Assembly: GCF_003028415.1 (NCBI RefSeq) | Contig: NZ_PYSV01000012.1 | Coordinates: 78,891-142,890 of the forward strand | Direction of reading: 5' to 3' | Source of the DNA: Deinococcus arcticus | Lineage (GTDB): Bacteria > Deinococcota > Deinococci > Deinococcales > Deinococcaceae | DNA length: 64,000 nucleotides | Shown here: positions 36,000-45,169 of the stretch, in pieces | How the letters are laid out: every line of letters starts with the position of its first letter | Numbering within the stretch: the first letter of the stretch is position 1 | The notes under the pieces: model-generated | Seen by the model: the letters and a program-made list of their open reading frames with translations, nothing else | The model's database searches: none | What the model was told of the DNA's origin: nothing | Translations under genes and position numbers: made by a program

Positions 36000-36204
36000 C
36001 AGCGAATGGCTGAGCGGGGAGGGAGAGAGAAGGGTTCAGGCGCATGGCTGTCAGCGGGGCCAAGCAGGACACCCGCAGACGGGAAGGGGCGGGGCACTCC
36101 CCCAGCACTTCGAGCCTCGAAAAGGCCGTCCTCACCGGCTCTGACTGCCTCAGCTGGGCTCTCGTTCACACCAGACGAGTCCTTCTCTGGCCCCTGCTGC
36201 CGTC

Positions 36205-36672
36205 TTACCAACCCTCAATCTGCCGGCCAGCCTCAAAGGCCGCCACGCCCACCGCCACCGAGAGGTTCAGGCTGCGCCCACCGCCCGGCTGCGGCAGTTT
36301 CACGCAGGGCAGGGCGCCGCGCAGCCACGTGGGCAGACCGCGCGATTCCGGGCCAAACAGCAGGTAATCGCCGCGCGCAAAGCCGGCGCGGGTGTGCAGC
36401 CCGGTGGCGTGGGTGCTGAAGGCAAAGACCCGGGCCCCCGCAGGCAGCGTGCCCTGAAACGCCGTCCAGCTGGCGTGCTCGTGCAGGGTCACGCCTTCGA
36501 GGTAATCCATGACCGCGCGGCGAAATTCGCGGTCGTGCAGGTGAAAGCCAAAGGGGCGAATCAGGTGCAACTCGGCGCCCAGCACCGCGCAGGTGCGCGC
36601 CACGTTCCCCACGTTCCCCGCCTTTTCCGGCTCGAACAGCACCACGCGCAGCAGCGGCGCCGGGCCGCTCAT
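36205..36672 (-). CDS. trmL: tRNA (cytidine/uridine-2'-O)-methyltransferase, TrmL-like
   Basis: 155 aa minimal SPOUT enzyme. Motif 1 NVGNVARTC with [19 protein letters not shown], motif 2 [11 protein letters not shown] and motif 3 [16 protein letters not shown] form the trefoil knot that binds S-adenosylmethionine. The length (E. coli TrmL is 157 aa) points to wobble position 34 of tRNA-Leu as substrate. It overlaps ispF by ATGA. Upstream (36000-36204) nothing but low-complexity sequence is seen. Confidence 0.9.
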   Translation of the reverse strand: MSGPAPLLRVVLFEPEKAGNVGNVARTCAVLGAELHLIRPFGFHLHDREFRRAVMDYLEGVTLHEHASWTAFQGTLPAGARVFAFSTHATGLHTRAGFARGDYLLFGPESRGLPTWLRGALPCVKLPQPGGGRSLNLSVAVGVAAFEAGRQIEGW

Positions 36673-37151
36673 GGGTCCAGGCGCGCCAGTAGCACGGTCG
36701 CGCGCGCCTGCACGTGGGCCGGGGCCAGCCCCTCGGAGGTCTTGAAGCTCACGCCCACCTCGGTTTCGGGCAGCGAGAGCAGCTCGGCCATGCGCCGGGC
36801 GATGGCTGCGCGCAGGGGCCCCAGCTTGGGCCGGTCCAGGGTCACCACCAGGGCCACGTTCACCGGCCGGTAGCCGCGCCCGCGCACCAGCTCCAGGGCC
36901 CGCGCCACGATCACGGCCGAGTCCAGGTCCTTGCACTCGGCGGCCGTGTCGGGAAAGTACTGCCCGATGTCGCCCAGGGCCAGCCCCGAGAGCAGCGCGT
37001 CGGCCAGGGCGTGCAGGGCCGCGTCGCCGTCGCTGTGGGCCACCGCGCCCAGGGGGGCGTGCGGCACCGGCACGCCGCCCAGCACCAGCGGCCGGCCCGC
37101 TTCCAGCCGGTGGGCGTCTTCTCCGTAGCCAATGCGGTAGGGCGCAGACAT
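36669..37151 (-). CDS. ispF: 2-C-methyl-D-erythritol 2,4-cyclodiphosphate synthase
   Basis: 160 aa trimeric Zn enzyme of the MEP isoprenoid pathway. [19 protein letters not shown] carries the Zn ligands Asp and His; [17 protein letters not shown] carries the third His; FKTSEGL is the C-terminal signature. It supplies precursors used by the polyprenyl synthase. Leaderless: TACACT on the minus strand (37159-37164), 7 nt before ATG 37151. Coupled to trmL. Confidence 0.96.
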   Translation of the reverse strand: MSAPYRIGYGEDAHRLEAGRPLVLGGVPVPHAPLGAVAHSDGDAALHALADALLSGLALGDIGQYFPDTAAECKDLDSAVIVARALELVRGRGYRPVNVALVVTLDRPKLGPLRAAIARRMAELLSLPETEVGVSFKTSEGLAPAHVQARATVLLARLDP

Positions 37152-37234
37152 GGCCCGGAGTGTAGCGCCCCCCGTTAACGCTGCCGTAACGCGCCCTGCG
37201 CGACGCTGCGGCCCACAGGGGGAAAGAGCCGCCA

Positions 37235-38020
37235 ATGATGCACCTGGATGACGATCTGTTCGAGCACCTGCCGCTGCCTGCCGTTCACTGGACCCCGGGC
37301 CACCCGGCCCGGCTGAACCGCGCCTTTACGCGCGCCTTTGGCCTGGGCCCGCTGCCCCTGCCCCTGCTGGAGCGCCCCGACGGCACCCACCACACCCGGC
37401 TGTCCACCCCGAACGGCGACACGCGCATCTGCCGCGTGCTGCTGCGCACCCGGCCCGGTGGCGACCGCCTGGGCGTGATTGAGGACGTGCACGAGTACCA
37501 CGCCGATCCCCTGACCCGCCTGCCGGGGCGCCGCGCCCTGCTGCTGGACGCCGCGCACGGCACCCCGGCTACCCTGGCGCTGCTGGACATTGACCGTCTG
37601 GACCGGCTGAACCGCCGCGCGGGCCACGCCGCTGGCGACGCGGCCCTGTGTGCCCTGGCCGGGGTGCTGGCGCAGGGCACGCGCCACTGGCCGGCCCAGG
37701 CGTACCGCCTGGGCGGCGGGGCCTTTGTGCTGTGTTCGCCGCAGGTGCTGCTGCCGGGGCACCTGGGGCCGCTGCAGGCCGCCTTTGCCGGCGCCCTGCT
37801 GGGCTTTGGGGTGCGCCGGACCAGCTTCTCGTTCGGGCTGGCCCACGCCCCGCAGGACGGCACCACCCTGGCCGAACTGCTGACCCAGGCCGAGCGCCGC
37901 CTGCAGCGCAGCCAGCGGGTCGGGCGCGGCGGACTGGCGGCTGAACTGGTGCACCTGCTGCGCCACGCCCGCCTGGGCAGTCCCCCGGACAGCCGCCGCA
38001 CGCATCTGGTGGGGTCTTGA
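37235..38020 (+). CDS. PAS-like plus catalytically dead GGDEF domain protein
   Basis: 261 aa. The N-terminal 88 residues look PAS-like ([11 protein letters not shown]...VIEDVHEYH). Residues 91-255 follow the GGDEF fold: [38 protein letters not shown]. The signature reads GGGAF (160-164), so both catalytic acidic residues are gone and no cyclic di-GMP synthesis is expected. The fold may still bind GTP or c-di-GMP. Its stop overlaps the TTG start of the next gene, tying it to two proteins of unknown function. Confidence 0.78.
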   Translation: MMHLDDDLFEHLPLPAVHWTPGHPARLNRAFTRAFGLGPLPLPLLERPDGTHHTRLSTPNGDTRICRVLLRTRPGGDRLGVIEDVHEYHADPLTRLPGRRALLLDAAHGTPATLALLDIDRLDRLNRRAGHAAGDAALCALAGVLAQGTRHWPAQAYRLGGGAFVLCSPQVLLPGHLGPLQAAFAGALLGFGVRRTSFSFGLAHAPQDGTTLAELLTQAERRLQRSQRVGRGGLAAELVHLLRHARLGSPPDSRRTHLVGS

Positions 38021-38520
38021 GCCGCGTGGTTCAGCCTCCGCCGGGGCAGGGCGCGGGCCCGCGCCCTGTCACGGCGGGCACGCCCCGGCGCCGCGCCCTG
38101 CCCCCGGCCGATCTGGGCCCGCTGTGCGCCCACGGCGACCATCTGTCTGTGGAGACCCGGCGCGGCCCGCTGCCGGTGTACCGCTTTCTGCCGCTGCAGG
38201 CGGCGGTGCTGTGCGGCGAGCGCGTGCCCTACGCCGCCGACTGGCCCGAGCACCTGAAGCTGTTTGTCTACACCTACGTGCCGCTGCCCGGGCCGCGCCC
38301 GGCGCCCCCGGCCCTGGCGCCCCTGGCCGGCGTGCAGGCCCGGGACACCCACGGTCTGCGCCCCTGGCCCCAGGCCACCTACCAGGGCTGGCCGCTGTAC
38401 CTGTATGCCTATGATCAGCCCGGGGGCGCGCCGCTGGGGGCCGCAGCCCACCTGTTCGCGCCCGTGCCCGCCGCCCAGCTGCCCCTGCCCTTTCCCGGCG
38501 CCGAGCAGCAGGGCCCCTGA
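38017..38520 (+). CDS. Unknown protein, paralogue of the next gene
   Basis: 167 aa. TTG start overlaps the previous stop (TTGA). The central part (PLPVYRFLPLQAAVLCGERVP..., then RPWPQATYQGWPLYLYAYDQ) lines up with the product of 38545. The YQGWPLYxY motif resembles the Lipoprotein_15/COG4315 repeat (tYxGxPLYyf), but the cysteines of that family are missing and there is no signal peptide. Function unknown. Confidence 0.65.
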   Translation: MSRVVQPPPGQGAGPRPVTAGTPRRRALPPADLGPLCAHGDHLSVETRRGPLPVYRFLPLQAAVLCGERVPYAADWPEHLKLFVYTYVPLPGPRPAPPALAPLAGVQARDTHGLRPWPQATYQGWPLYLYAYDQPGGAPLGAAAHLFAPVPAAQLPLPFPGAEQQGP

Positions 38521-38544
38521 GCTCCGCCCCCCACAAGGAGACCT

Positions 38545-39030
38545 GTGACCCCCCAAGAGCCCCTGAACTTTCTGGCCCTGACCACCTTCGACGGCCGCCT
38601 GTACGCGGTCAGCCAGGCGGGCGAGCCGCTGGCGCTGTACGTGTTTGCTCCCCTCGCCCAGGCGTATGCAGGCCAGTACGAGGTGCCGTTTGCTCCGCAG
38701 TGGCCCCGCTACAACGAGGCGTTCGTGCTGCAGTACGTGCCCATGCCCATGCTGCCCCACGACAAGCTGCCCGACGCCCTGGAACCGGACATCACTGCAC
38801 AGGCGCGCGCCGGCGACCCCGTGCGGCCCTGGACCCAGATGCTCTACCAGGGGTGGCCGCTGTACTACGTGCAGGGCCAGCAGGCCAGCGCCGCCAGTGA
38901 CGGGCAGCCTGCCATGTTCCAGCCCGCCACGGTGGGCATGGCGCCGCCCAACGCTGGGCGAGTGGGAGACATGGTCCAGGCCGCAGAAAAGGGCGACGTG
39001 GTGCTGCCGGGGCCCTTCCTGGGGCCGTAA
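38545..39030 (+). CDS. Unknown protein, paralogue of the previous gene
   Basis: 161 aa. GTG start with RBS AAGGAGACC. It shares LYVFAPLAQAYAGQYEVPFAPQW and RPWTQMLYQGWPLYYVQGQ with its neighbour at matching spacing. There is no signal peptide despite the similarity to a secreted-repeat family. Operon with the dead GGDEF gene suggests a c-di-GMP-related or structural role, which is inference only. Confidence 0.65.
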   Translation: MTPQEPLNFLALTTFDGRLYAVSQAGEPLALYVFAPLAQAYAGQYEVPFAPQWPRYNEAFVLQYVPMPMLPHDKLPDALEPDITAQARAGDPVRPWTQMLYQGWPLYYVQGQQASAASDGQPAMFQPATVGMAPPNAGRVGDMVQAAEKGDVVLPGPFLGP

Positions 39031-39109
39031 AGGTGGGACAAGAGAGGGAAGTGAGGAGTGGGGGGGCCGCGCAGGCATTGATGGTGACCTGCCGGATCAC
39101 TCCGTCTGG

Positions 39110-40009
39110 CTACGGGGCGCTCAGGCGCGGGCCTGGGGCGGGTGCGGCGGGGGTCCAGGTGGCCAGGCGGCTCAGGCAGCCGTGGGCAAAGGCCACGGCC
39201 TGGCCCAGTTGCTCGCGGCGCCGGGCCCGCGCGGCGCGGTGCTGGGCCAGAAGCAGCCCGAACAGCGCGGCGTCCTGGGCTTCCGGCAGCCCGGCGGCGG
39301 CGGCCACCTGCTCGGCCGCCGCCCAGCCGTGGAAGTAGGCCACGCTGGCCACATCCCAGGCGGCGGGCACACAGGCGGCGTCGCCAAAGTCCAGCAGGGC
39401 GGAGAGTCGGCCGCCGCGCCACACCAGCTGCCCGGCGTGCAGGTCGGTGTGGCACACGCGGCTGGGGGCGTGGGCGGCCCGCTGCAGGGCCTCGGCGCAG
39501 CGGGCCAGCGGGGCGTGCAGGGCCGGGTCGGCCTGCACCAGCGGCTGGCGGTCCAGGGGCACGGTCCCCAACGGCCACGCCTCCGGCAGGCGCGAGCGCA
39601 CCCCGGCCTCTGGGTCCGGCGCCACGCCCCGCAGCAGGTCGGCGCGGTCGGCCAGCAGGCCGTGCCCGCTGCAGGGCAGGGCGTGCAGCACCCGCAGGGC
39701 GCGGCCCAGGTCGGTCCAGCCCTCGGGGCTGGGGGGCAGGCCGTCCCCGCCCATCAGGATGTCCACGCAGTAGGCCTGTTCGCCGCGCAGGGTGCCGGTG
39801 GCCAGGACCGGGGGCACCGGCACCCCCTGCGCCGCCAGCCGCCGCTGGAGCAGGGCCTGCACGCCCAGCCGCGCCCCGGGGCCCAGGGCCAGGCGAGCCA
39901 CGCGGCGCCCATCGGTAAAGGCCACGCACGTTGCCCCGCGTGAGAGCAGCTGCGCGCCCGGCCCCAGCAGGGTGCGGGCATCAAGCAGGGCCTGCGCTTC
40001 AGCGAGCAT
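39110..40009 (-). CDS. Aminoglycoside phosphotransferase-like kinase
   Basis: 299 aa APH/choline-kinase fold. Brenner-type catalytic loop CHTDLHAGQLVW (His-x-Asp with Gln where Asn is usual) and LLDFGDA, the DFG equivalent. The N-lobe holds LSRGATCVAFTDGRRVARL. Such proteins phosphorylate small molecules such as aminoglycosides, homoserine or sugars; the substrate is not predictable. It overlaps the upstream kinase gene by 11 bp. Confidence 0.82.
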   Translation of the reverse strand: MLAEAQALLDARTLLGPGAQLLSRGATCVAFTDGRRVARLALGPGARLGVQALLQRRLAAQGVPVPPVLATGTLRGEQAYCVDILMGGDGLPPSPEGWTDLGRALRVLHALPCSGHGLLADRADLLRGVAPDPEAGVRSRLPEAWPLGTVPLDRQPLVQADPALHAPLARCAEALQRAAHAPSRVCHTDLHAGQLVWRGGRLSALLDFGDAACVPAAWDVASVAYFHGWAAAEQVAAAAGLPEAQDAALFGLLLAQHRAARARRREQLGQAVAFAHGCLSRLATWTPAAPAPGPRLSAP

Positions 40010-40688
40010 GAAGCACCGCCGGCCGCTGGAGATCTGTGTGGTCCAGTACCACGCCCGCGTGCGCCTCCGGGGTCGCGGCGGCGAAATACAGGCGGTGCCC
40101 CTCCACGTAGCGGCGGTTGCTGGACGCAGCGGGGTCCGGCGATCCGTACCCTGGGCCACGCGCCGCGCCCCGGGGCACCGAGACCTCGAACGGCACCCGC
40201 AGAAACACCGAGTCGTCCCAGAAGGCCCGCAGCTCCGGCCGGTGCAGAAACAGACCGTCCACGATCAGCAGGCTGCCGGGTCCAGCGGCCTGGGCCGGCA
40301 GTCCCAGCGGTTCGTCGCGCGCTACATCAAAGACCGCCGGGCGGTACTGCAGATTCCCGCCCGGCGAGAGGGGCACCAGCAGCTCCCGGCGCAGGGCGTC
40401 CAGATCGTAGGAGTCCTCGTAGAAGCCCTGGGGCGAGGTCCGGCCCTGGCGGTAGCGCACGGCGCGGGGATGGTGGAACTGGTCGGCACTGGCGCGGATC
40501 ACCGCGCGGCCCTGGGCCCGCAACTCGCGGGTCAGCCCACCGGCCAGTGTGGTCTTGCCGGCGCCGTCCACGCCGTCAATCCCCACGCGCAGCACCGGGC
40601 GCGCGGGTTGCCCGGCCAGTCGGGTGACCAGCCACGACAACATCTCCTGCCGGGTCGCGGCCCGCAGGTTCACAGAAGCGGCGCGCAT
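39999..40688 (-). CDS. Uridine kinase-like P-loop NTPase
   Basis: 229 aa. Walker A GVDGAGKTT at about 38-46; acceptor-site ADQFHHP; lid-region RGPGYGSPD. The fold is the uridine kinase/phosphoribulokinase family, but substrate-specific residues are not diagnostic. It starts within the TelA stop (ATG 40688) and overlaps the APH-like gene at its end, giving a tight operon of TelA, this kinase and APH. Confidence 0.82.
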   Translation of the reverse strand: MRAASVNLRAATRQEMLSWLVTRLAGQPARPVLRVGIDGVDGAGKTTLAGGLTRELRAQGRAVIRASADQFHHPRAVRYRQGRTSPQGFYEDSYDLDALRRELLVPLSPGGNLQYRPAVFDVARDEPLGLPAQAAGPGSLLIVDGLFLHRPELRAFWDDSVFLRVPFEVSVPRGAARGPGYGSPDPAASSNRRYVEGHRLYFAAATPEAHAGVVLDHTDLQRPAVLHAR

Positions 40689-41905
40689 CAGATTTTCAGG
40701 TCGCCTTTCTCGGTCACGTTCAGGCCCTGCGCCACCTCGCGCGAGGCCTGCTGGCGCTCGCGGTCCAGGTAGGTCTGGGCCTGGGCCACCTCGCGGTCCA
40801 GCACCGTCATGGTGTCGCGGAAGCGGTCCAGGGCCTGCTGGCGGTAGGCGCTGATGGCGTCCAGCGCGCCGTACACGTCGCGAAAGGCCGCCTGGATAAT
40901 CTGCGGGTCCACGGTGGCGCTGCCCGCCTGCCGCTGAATCTCGGTGCTCTGCTGGCGCAGCAGCTGGGCTGTGGAGCCGATCATCTTGCCGGTGGTGTCG
41001 TTCAGGGCGGTCACCTGCCCCAGCACCGCCTGCTGGGTGCCCAGCGCCTGCGAGACCATCAGGGCCGTTTTCAGGGCGCTCACGGTGGTGGTGGTGGCGC
41101 GGTCCACGCCTTTAATCAGTTCCAGGTTGTTGCGCCGCACGAGGTCCAGGGCCAGATACCCCTGAATGCTCACCGCCAGCTGGGTCAGCAGGTCGGTCAC
41201 GCGCTGGCGCACGGCAAACAGCAGTTCCTCGCTGACCATACGGGCCTTTTCGGGGTCGGTGGTCTGCAGCTCCTGCAGGCGCAGCGTCAGGGCCTCATCC
41301 ACCGCCTTGCCCACGTGCGCGTACTGGCGCAGCTTCTGCATGGTGTCCCACAGGTGCACCTTCTCGGTCTCAATGGTGGCGTTGTCGCGGCGCAGTTCGT
41401 CCTGGCCCCGGTACAGCGCTTCCAGAATGCCGTTCAGGTGGCTCTGGGCACTCTGGTACTTGTCGAGGTGGCTCTGCACCTTCTTGCCGCCGGGCAGCTT
41501 GCCAAACAGGCGCCGGGGCGTGGGCGCGCGGCTGGGGTCCAGGTCCTCCACCGTGCGGCGCAGATCGGTCAGGCCGCGCAGGATGTCGCTGCCTTCGGCC
41601 AGGGCGCCCGCGCGGGTGGCGCGCAGCGGGCGGTCGAGCATGCGGTTGCTGCTCTGGGCCGCCGCGCGCTGTTCGGGCAGGCCCAGTTCATGCACGGCGT
41701 CGAGCTTGCGTTTGAAGTCGGGGGTGTGGGTGCCGGCCGCCAGCACCTCCTGGGCAAACGCCTGGGCCATCTGTTCCAGGCGGGCGCGGTCCTCGGGGGA
41801 CAGCGGCACCATCTCGGGAGCCTGCTGGGCCTGCACGGGCGGCACCGCCTCCGGCGCGCGCAGCATCGAGTCGGGGGGGGTCAGCGGGCCGCGAGGATCA
41901 CTCAT
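40688..41905 (-). CDS. TelA-family toxic anion resistance protein
   Basis: 405 aa, almost entirely helical (TelA/KlaA, PF05816 type). Characteristic AKSDIL-like blocks, here YSAHVGKAVDEALTLRLQEL-like and LLTQLAVSIQGYLALDLVRRNN, followed by long coiled coils. Deinococcus and Firmicutes members sit with ter/telluride or cell-envelope stress genes. ATG 41905 begins MSDPRG; an in-frame ATG at 41914 is equally possible, because the GGAGGG lies between them. Biochemical function of the family is unclear. Confidence 0.85.
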   Translation of the reverse strand: MSDPRGPLTPPDSMLRAPEAVPPVQAQQAPEMVPLSPEDRARLEQMAQAFAQEVLAAGTHTPDFKRKLDAVHELGLPEQRAAAQSSNRMLDRPLRATRAGALAEGSDILRGLTDLRRTVEDLDPSRAPTPRRLFGKLPGGKKVQSHLDKYQSAQSHLNGILEALYRGQDELRRDNATIETEKVHLWDTMQKLRQYAHVGKAVDEALTLRLQELQTTDPEKARMVSEELLFAVRQRVTDLLTQLAVSIQGYLALDLVRRNNLELIKGVDRATTTTVSALKTALMVSQALGTQQAVLGQVTALNDTTGKMIGSTAQLLRQQSTEIQRQAGSATVDPQIIQAAFRDVYGALDAISAYRQQALDRFRDTMTVLDREVAQAQTYLDRERQQASREVAQGLNVTEKGDLKI

Positions 41906-41978
41906 GCCCTCCATTACGCCGCGCGGGGCGCAGGGGTTGCATCCGGCAAAAGGCGCAGTGGGCTGGCCGGGGGTGGGC

Positions 41979-42419
41979 TTACGAGGACAGGGCCAGCCGT
42001 TTGAAGCGGCAGTCCTGCCAGAACTTCACGAAATGGTCCACCTGGGCCAGAAAGCCCGGGAAATCCTTGCTTTTGACCATGTATGAACTGGCAAACAGGT
42101 TGTACGCCTGCGCCACATCCTCGGGGTTGTCCGAAGTGGACAGAATCACCACTGGCAGGTGACGCAGCCCACGGTCGGCGCGAATGGCGGCAATCACGTC
42201 AAAGCCGCTCATGCGCGGCATATTCAGGTCCAGCATCACCACATCGGGCAGGGGGCGCCCCGGGGCGCGCAGCCACGCCAGCGCCTCCACCCCGTCCTCG
42301 CACAGGTGAATCTGCACCGTGTCGGCGTGCTCGTCAAAGGCTTCCTGGGCCAGCAGGCGGTCGGCTGGATCATCATCAATCAGCAGAACGTGCAGGCGGC
42401 GGGAAGATGTGCTGTTCAT
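41979..42419 (-). CDS. Stand-alone response regulator, Rcp1 type
   Basis: 146 aa single receiver domain. Acidic patch Asp15-Asp17 (LLIDDDPAD), phospho-acceptor Asp64 (VVMLDLNMPRMSG), Thr in LSTSD and Lys in VKSKDFPGF. The long loops and C-terminal FVKFWQDC are typical of the phytochrome-associated Rcp1 group. No output domain and no kinase nearby; it probably shuttles phosphate from a distant phytochrome-type kinase. A TACACT lies about 10 nt before ATG 42419. Confidence 0.9.
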   Translation of the reverse strand: MNSTSSRRLHVLLIDDDPADRLLAQEAFDEHADTVQIHLCEDGVEALAWLRAPGRPLPDVVMLDLNMPRMSGFDVIAAIRADRGLRHLPVVILSTSDNPEDVAQAYNLFASSYMVKSKDFPGFLAQVDHFVKFWQDCRFKRLALSS

Positions 42420-42601
42420 GGGATAAGGCAGTGTAGCTTCTACACCAAGCCTTCAGATTCGTGCGGGCCACACTCTAAAGAGGGGCTTTAGGTTTCTCAG
42501 GCAATCATCAGTTCAGCGTCAGGAAGCTGATGAAGTTTCTCTCTGGCCGGGCCTGTCAATGCAGCGCACCCTCCCAGACAGGTCAGTTTAAGGTGGGGGT
42601 C

Positions 42602-43192
42602 ATGCCCTCTCCCGCCCTTCTTCTCCGTGCGCGTCAGCCTGCCGACCTGCCCGTGCTGTGGCGCTGGATGCACCACGAACGCTCACCCGCATGGCAGCAA
42701 TGGGACGCGCCGTATTTTCACGCTGCCCGCCCACCCTCTGAGCTGGGCCTGGAGGCCTACAGCGACCGGGCGCTGGCCCAGCCCCCCACCCCCCACCTGC
42801 GCATCCTGGAACTGGGTGGGCAGTGTGTGGGGCAGGTGTCGCGCAGCGAGGAAGCGCCCACCGGCGGCGGCTGGTGGGACCTGGGCATCCTGATTTTCGA
42901 TCCGGCCCACTGGGGCGGCGGGCTGGGCACCCGGGCGCTGCAGCTGTGGACGGCGGCCACCTTTGCCGAGACAGACGCCCACGTGCTGACCCTGACGACC
43001 TGGAGCGGCAACGAGCGGCTGATCCGCGCTGGCGTGCGCGCGGGCTATCACGAATGCGCCCGTATTCCCCAGGCCCGGCTGTGGCAGGGCCAGCGCTGGG
43101 ACAGCGTGAAATTGGCCTGCGGCGCCAGGGGCCGACTGAAGAGAAACTGTAATTTGCCCGGTATGAAAATAGCTCATCTGATTTCACCCTGA
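42602..43192 (+). CDS. GNAT acetyltransferase (RimJ/RimL-like)
   Basis: 196 aa. The motif A region WWDLGILIFDPAHWGGGLGTRAL holds the acetyl-CoA phosphate loop; a SGNERLIRAGVRAGYHE block follows. The N-terminus (LLLRARQPADLPVLWRWM) is RimL-like. Substrate unknown. ATG 42602 is preceded by AAGGTGG. The last 15 residues are basic and poorly conserved-looking. Confidence 0.82.
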   Translation: MPSPALLLRARQPADLPVLWRWMHHERSPAWQQWDAPYFHAARPPSELGLEAYSDRALAQPPTPHLRILELGGQCVGQVSRSEEAPTGGGWWDLGILIFDPAHWGGGLGTRALQLWTAATFAETDAHVLTLTTWSGNERLIRAGVRAGYHECARIPQARLWQGQRWDSVKLACGARGRLKRNCNLPGMKIAHLISP

Positions 43193-43214
43193 CCGTACCG
43201 GGTATGCTGACCGC

Positions 43215-45128
43215 ATGACCATTCCCCCCGAGGTGCTGCGCGCAACCCAGGCCCGTTTCGACACCCGGCAGGCGCAGCGCCACGCCCGGCTGCAGCGCCT
43301 GGAACTGCAGGGCACCCACGCCGCCGACACGCCCGAGCGGGTGGCCGCGCGCCTGACCCGGCTGGGGGTGCCGCTGCCCGATGCCCAGGCGCTGGCCAGC
43401 GGGCAGGCCGCGCCCGAACAGGTGGCCGCCCACCTGCCGCCCGGGCCCCGGCAGAGCCTGGAGCGCCTGCTGGGCCGCAACGATCTGGTGGGGGTGGCCT
43501 ACCTGGACCTCGCGCGGCAGGCGGCCGACGCGGTGGCGCGGCTGGTGCTGCGTGACGCCCGGGGCCGCCCGGCTGGCTACGGCACCGGCTGGCTGTGCAG
43601 CCCGCAGGTGCTGGTGACCAACCACCATGTGCTGGCCACGCCCGGCGACGCCCGCGCGGCGCAGGCGGAATTTAGCTATGAACTCCGCGCCGACGGGACC
43701 CTGCGGGAGCGCGTAACCCTGGCTCTGGACCCGGACAGCCTGTTCATCACCAGCGAGGCGCTGGACTACACCCTGGTGGCGGTGCGCGGCGATACGCGCC
43801 CCTACGGCTATCTGCCCCTGCTGGACGCCCCGGACAAGCACATGGTGGGCGAGGCCCTGAGCATCATCCAGCACCCGGGCGGCGAACCCAAGCAACTGGC
43901 GCTGCGGGAAAACCGCCTCGTGGACCGCCTGCCCGATTTCCTGCACTACGAGACCGACACGGCCCCTGGCAGCAGTGGCAGCCCCGTCTTCAACGACGCC
44001 TGGGAGGTGGTGGCGCTGCACCACAGCGGCGTGCCGCGCACCGACGCCCAGGGCCGCGTGCTGCGCCGCGACGGCCGCCCCGCCGCCCCCGGGGACCCGG
44101 ACACCGAACTGGACTGGGTGGCCAATGAGGGCGTGCGCATCAGCCGCCTGATTGCGGACCTGCGCGCGCGCCCGGAGGCCGGCTCGGGGCTGGTGACGGC
44201 GCTGCTCTCGGCGCCCCGCCCAGCCCGGGAGCGCTTGGGGGACGGCGGCCTGCCTGCCGGCGCCCTGAATCTGGGCACCGTAACCCCCGGCGCCGACGGC
44301 ACCGTGAGCCTGCCCGTGACCCTGAGCCTGCGGGTGGCGCCCCCGGCCCCCGCCGCCGAGGAGCGGCCCTACCTGGACCCGGCCGACGGCGCGCAGGCGG
44401 CGGCCTACTACGCCGGGCTGGGGGAGACCCTGGACCCGGCCGGGCGCTTTGCCGCGCTGAGCGCGCTGCTCTCGCGCACCCACACCCGGCCGCTGACCTA
44501 CGACCCGGCCCGGCACCTGTACCCCTGGGTGGACCTGTGGCCGGACGGGCAGCTGCGCAGCCTGTACTCGGGGCGCGTGCACAGCCCCGCCGAACTGATT
44601 GCCGCCGACCGCACGGCTGCCGAGCGCCGCGCCCGGCTGGCCGCCCAGGAGAACCTGAGCGCCGAGGCGCTGGAAATGGCCCTGCCCTACAACTGCGAGC
44701 ATGTGGTGCCGCAAAGCTGGTATGCCCGGCGCGAGCCCATGCGCGGCGACCTGCACCACCTTTTTGCCTGCGAGCCGGCCTGCAATTCCTTCCGGGGCAA
44801 CACGCCCTACGCCGATTTCCCGGACCACGACGAGGTGGTGCGCGGCGACTGCGGGCGGCGTGAAGTGGGCGAGTTCGAGCCGGCCGCCGGCAAGGGGGCC
44901 GCCGCGCGCGCCACGCTGTACTTTCTGCTGCGCTATCCCGGCGCGGCGCGCATCTACGCGCCCCGGCACCTGGACACGCTGCTGGCGTGGCACGCCGCGC
45001 AACCCCCCGGCGACTGGGAGCGGCACCGCAACGCCGCCATTTTTGCCCTGCAGGGCAACCGCAACCCGCTGATTGACCACCCGGCCTGGGGGGCGGGGAC
45101 TGATTTCGCCGCCGGACTGGGGCAGTAG
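43215..45128 (+). CDS. Trypsin-like serine protease fused to an endonuclease I domain
   Basis: 637 aa, no signal peptide, so cytosolic. Residues 1-105 are a helical N-terminal region. Residues 106-330 are a chymotrypsin-fold protease with His138 (VTNHHVL), Asp184 (LDYTLVAVRG) and Ser254 (APGSSGSPVFN). Residues 385-637 are an EndoI-type beta-beta-alpha-metal nuclease: NCEHVVPQSW (493-502, His496), then GDLHHLFACEPACNSFRGN (511-529) with the metal Asn and Arg. Leaderless: TATGCT 43203-43208. Cytosolic protease-nuclease pairing recalls stress or defence effectors. The role is inferred; the domains are clear. Confidence 0.85.
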   Translation: MTIPPEVLRATQARFDTRQAQRHARLQRLELQGTHAADTPERVAARLTRLGVPLPDAQALASGQAAPEQVAAHLPPGPRQSLERLLGRNDLVGVAYLDLARQAADAVARLVLRDARGRPAGYGTGWLCSPQVLVTNHHVLATPGDARAAQAEFSYELRADGTLRERVTLALDPDSLFITSEALDYTLVAVRGDTRPYGYLPLLDAPDKHMVGEALSIIQHPGGEPKQLALRENRLVDRLPDFLHYETDTAPGSSGSPVFNDAWEVVALHHSGVPRTDAQGRVLRRDGRPAAPGDPDTELDWVANEGVRISRLIADLRARPEAGSGLVTALLSAPRPARERLGDGGLPAGALNLGTVTPGADGTVSLPVTLSLRVAPPAPAAEERPYLDPADGAQAAAYYAGLGETLDPAGRFAALSALLSRTHTRPLTYDPARHLYPWVDLWPDGQLRSLYSGRVHSPAELIAADRTAAERRARLAAQENLSAEALEMALPYNCEHVVPQSWYARREPMRGDLHHLFACEPACNSFRGNTPYADFPDHDEVVRGDCGRREVGEFEPAAGKGAAARATLYFLLRYPGAARIYAPRHLDTLLAWHAAQPPGDWERHRNAAIFALQGNRNPLIDHPAWGAGTDFAAGLGQ

Positions 45129-45169
45129 AGCCCGCCCCGCATTTGCCCCGGCCCTCTATACTGCGGGGC

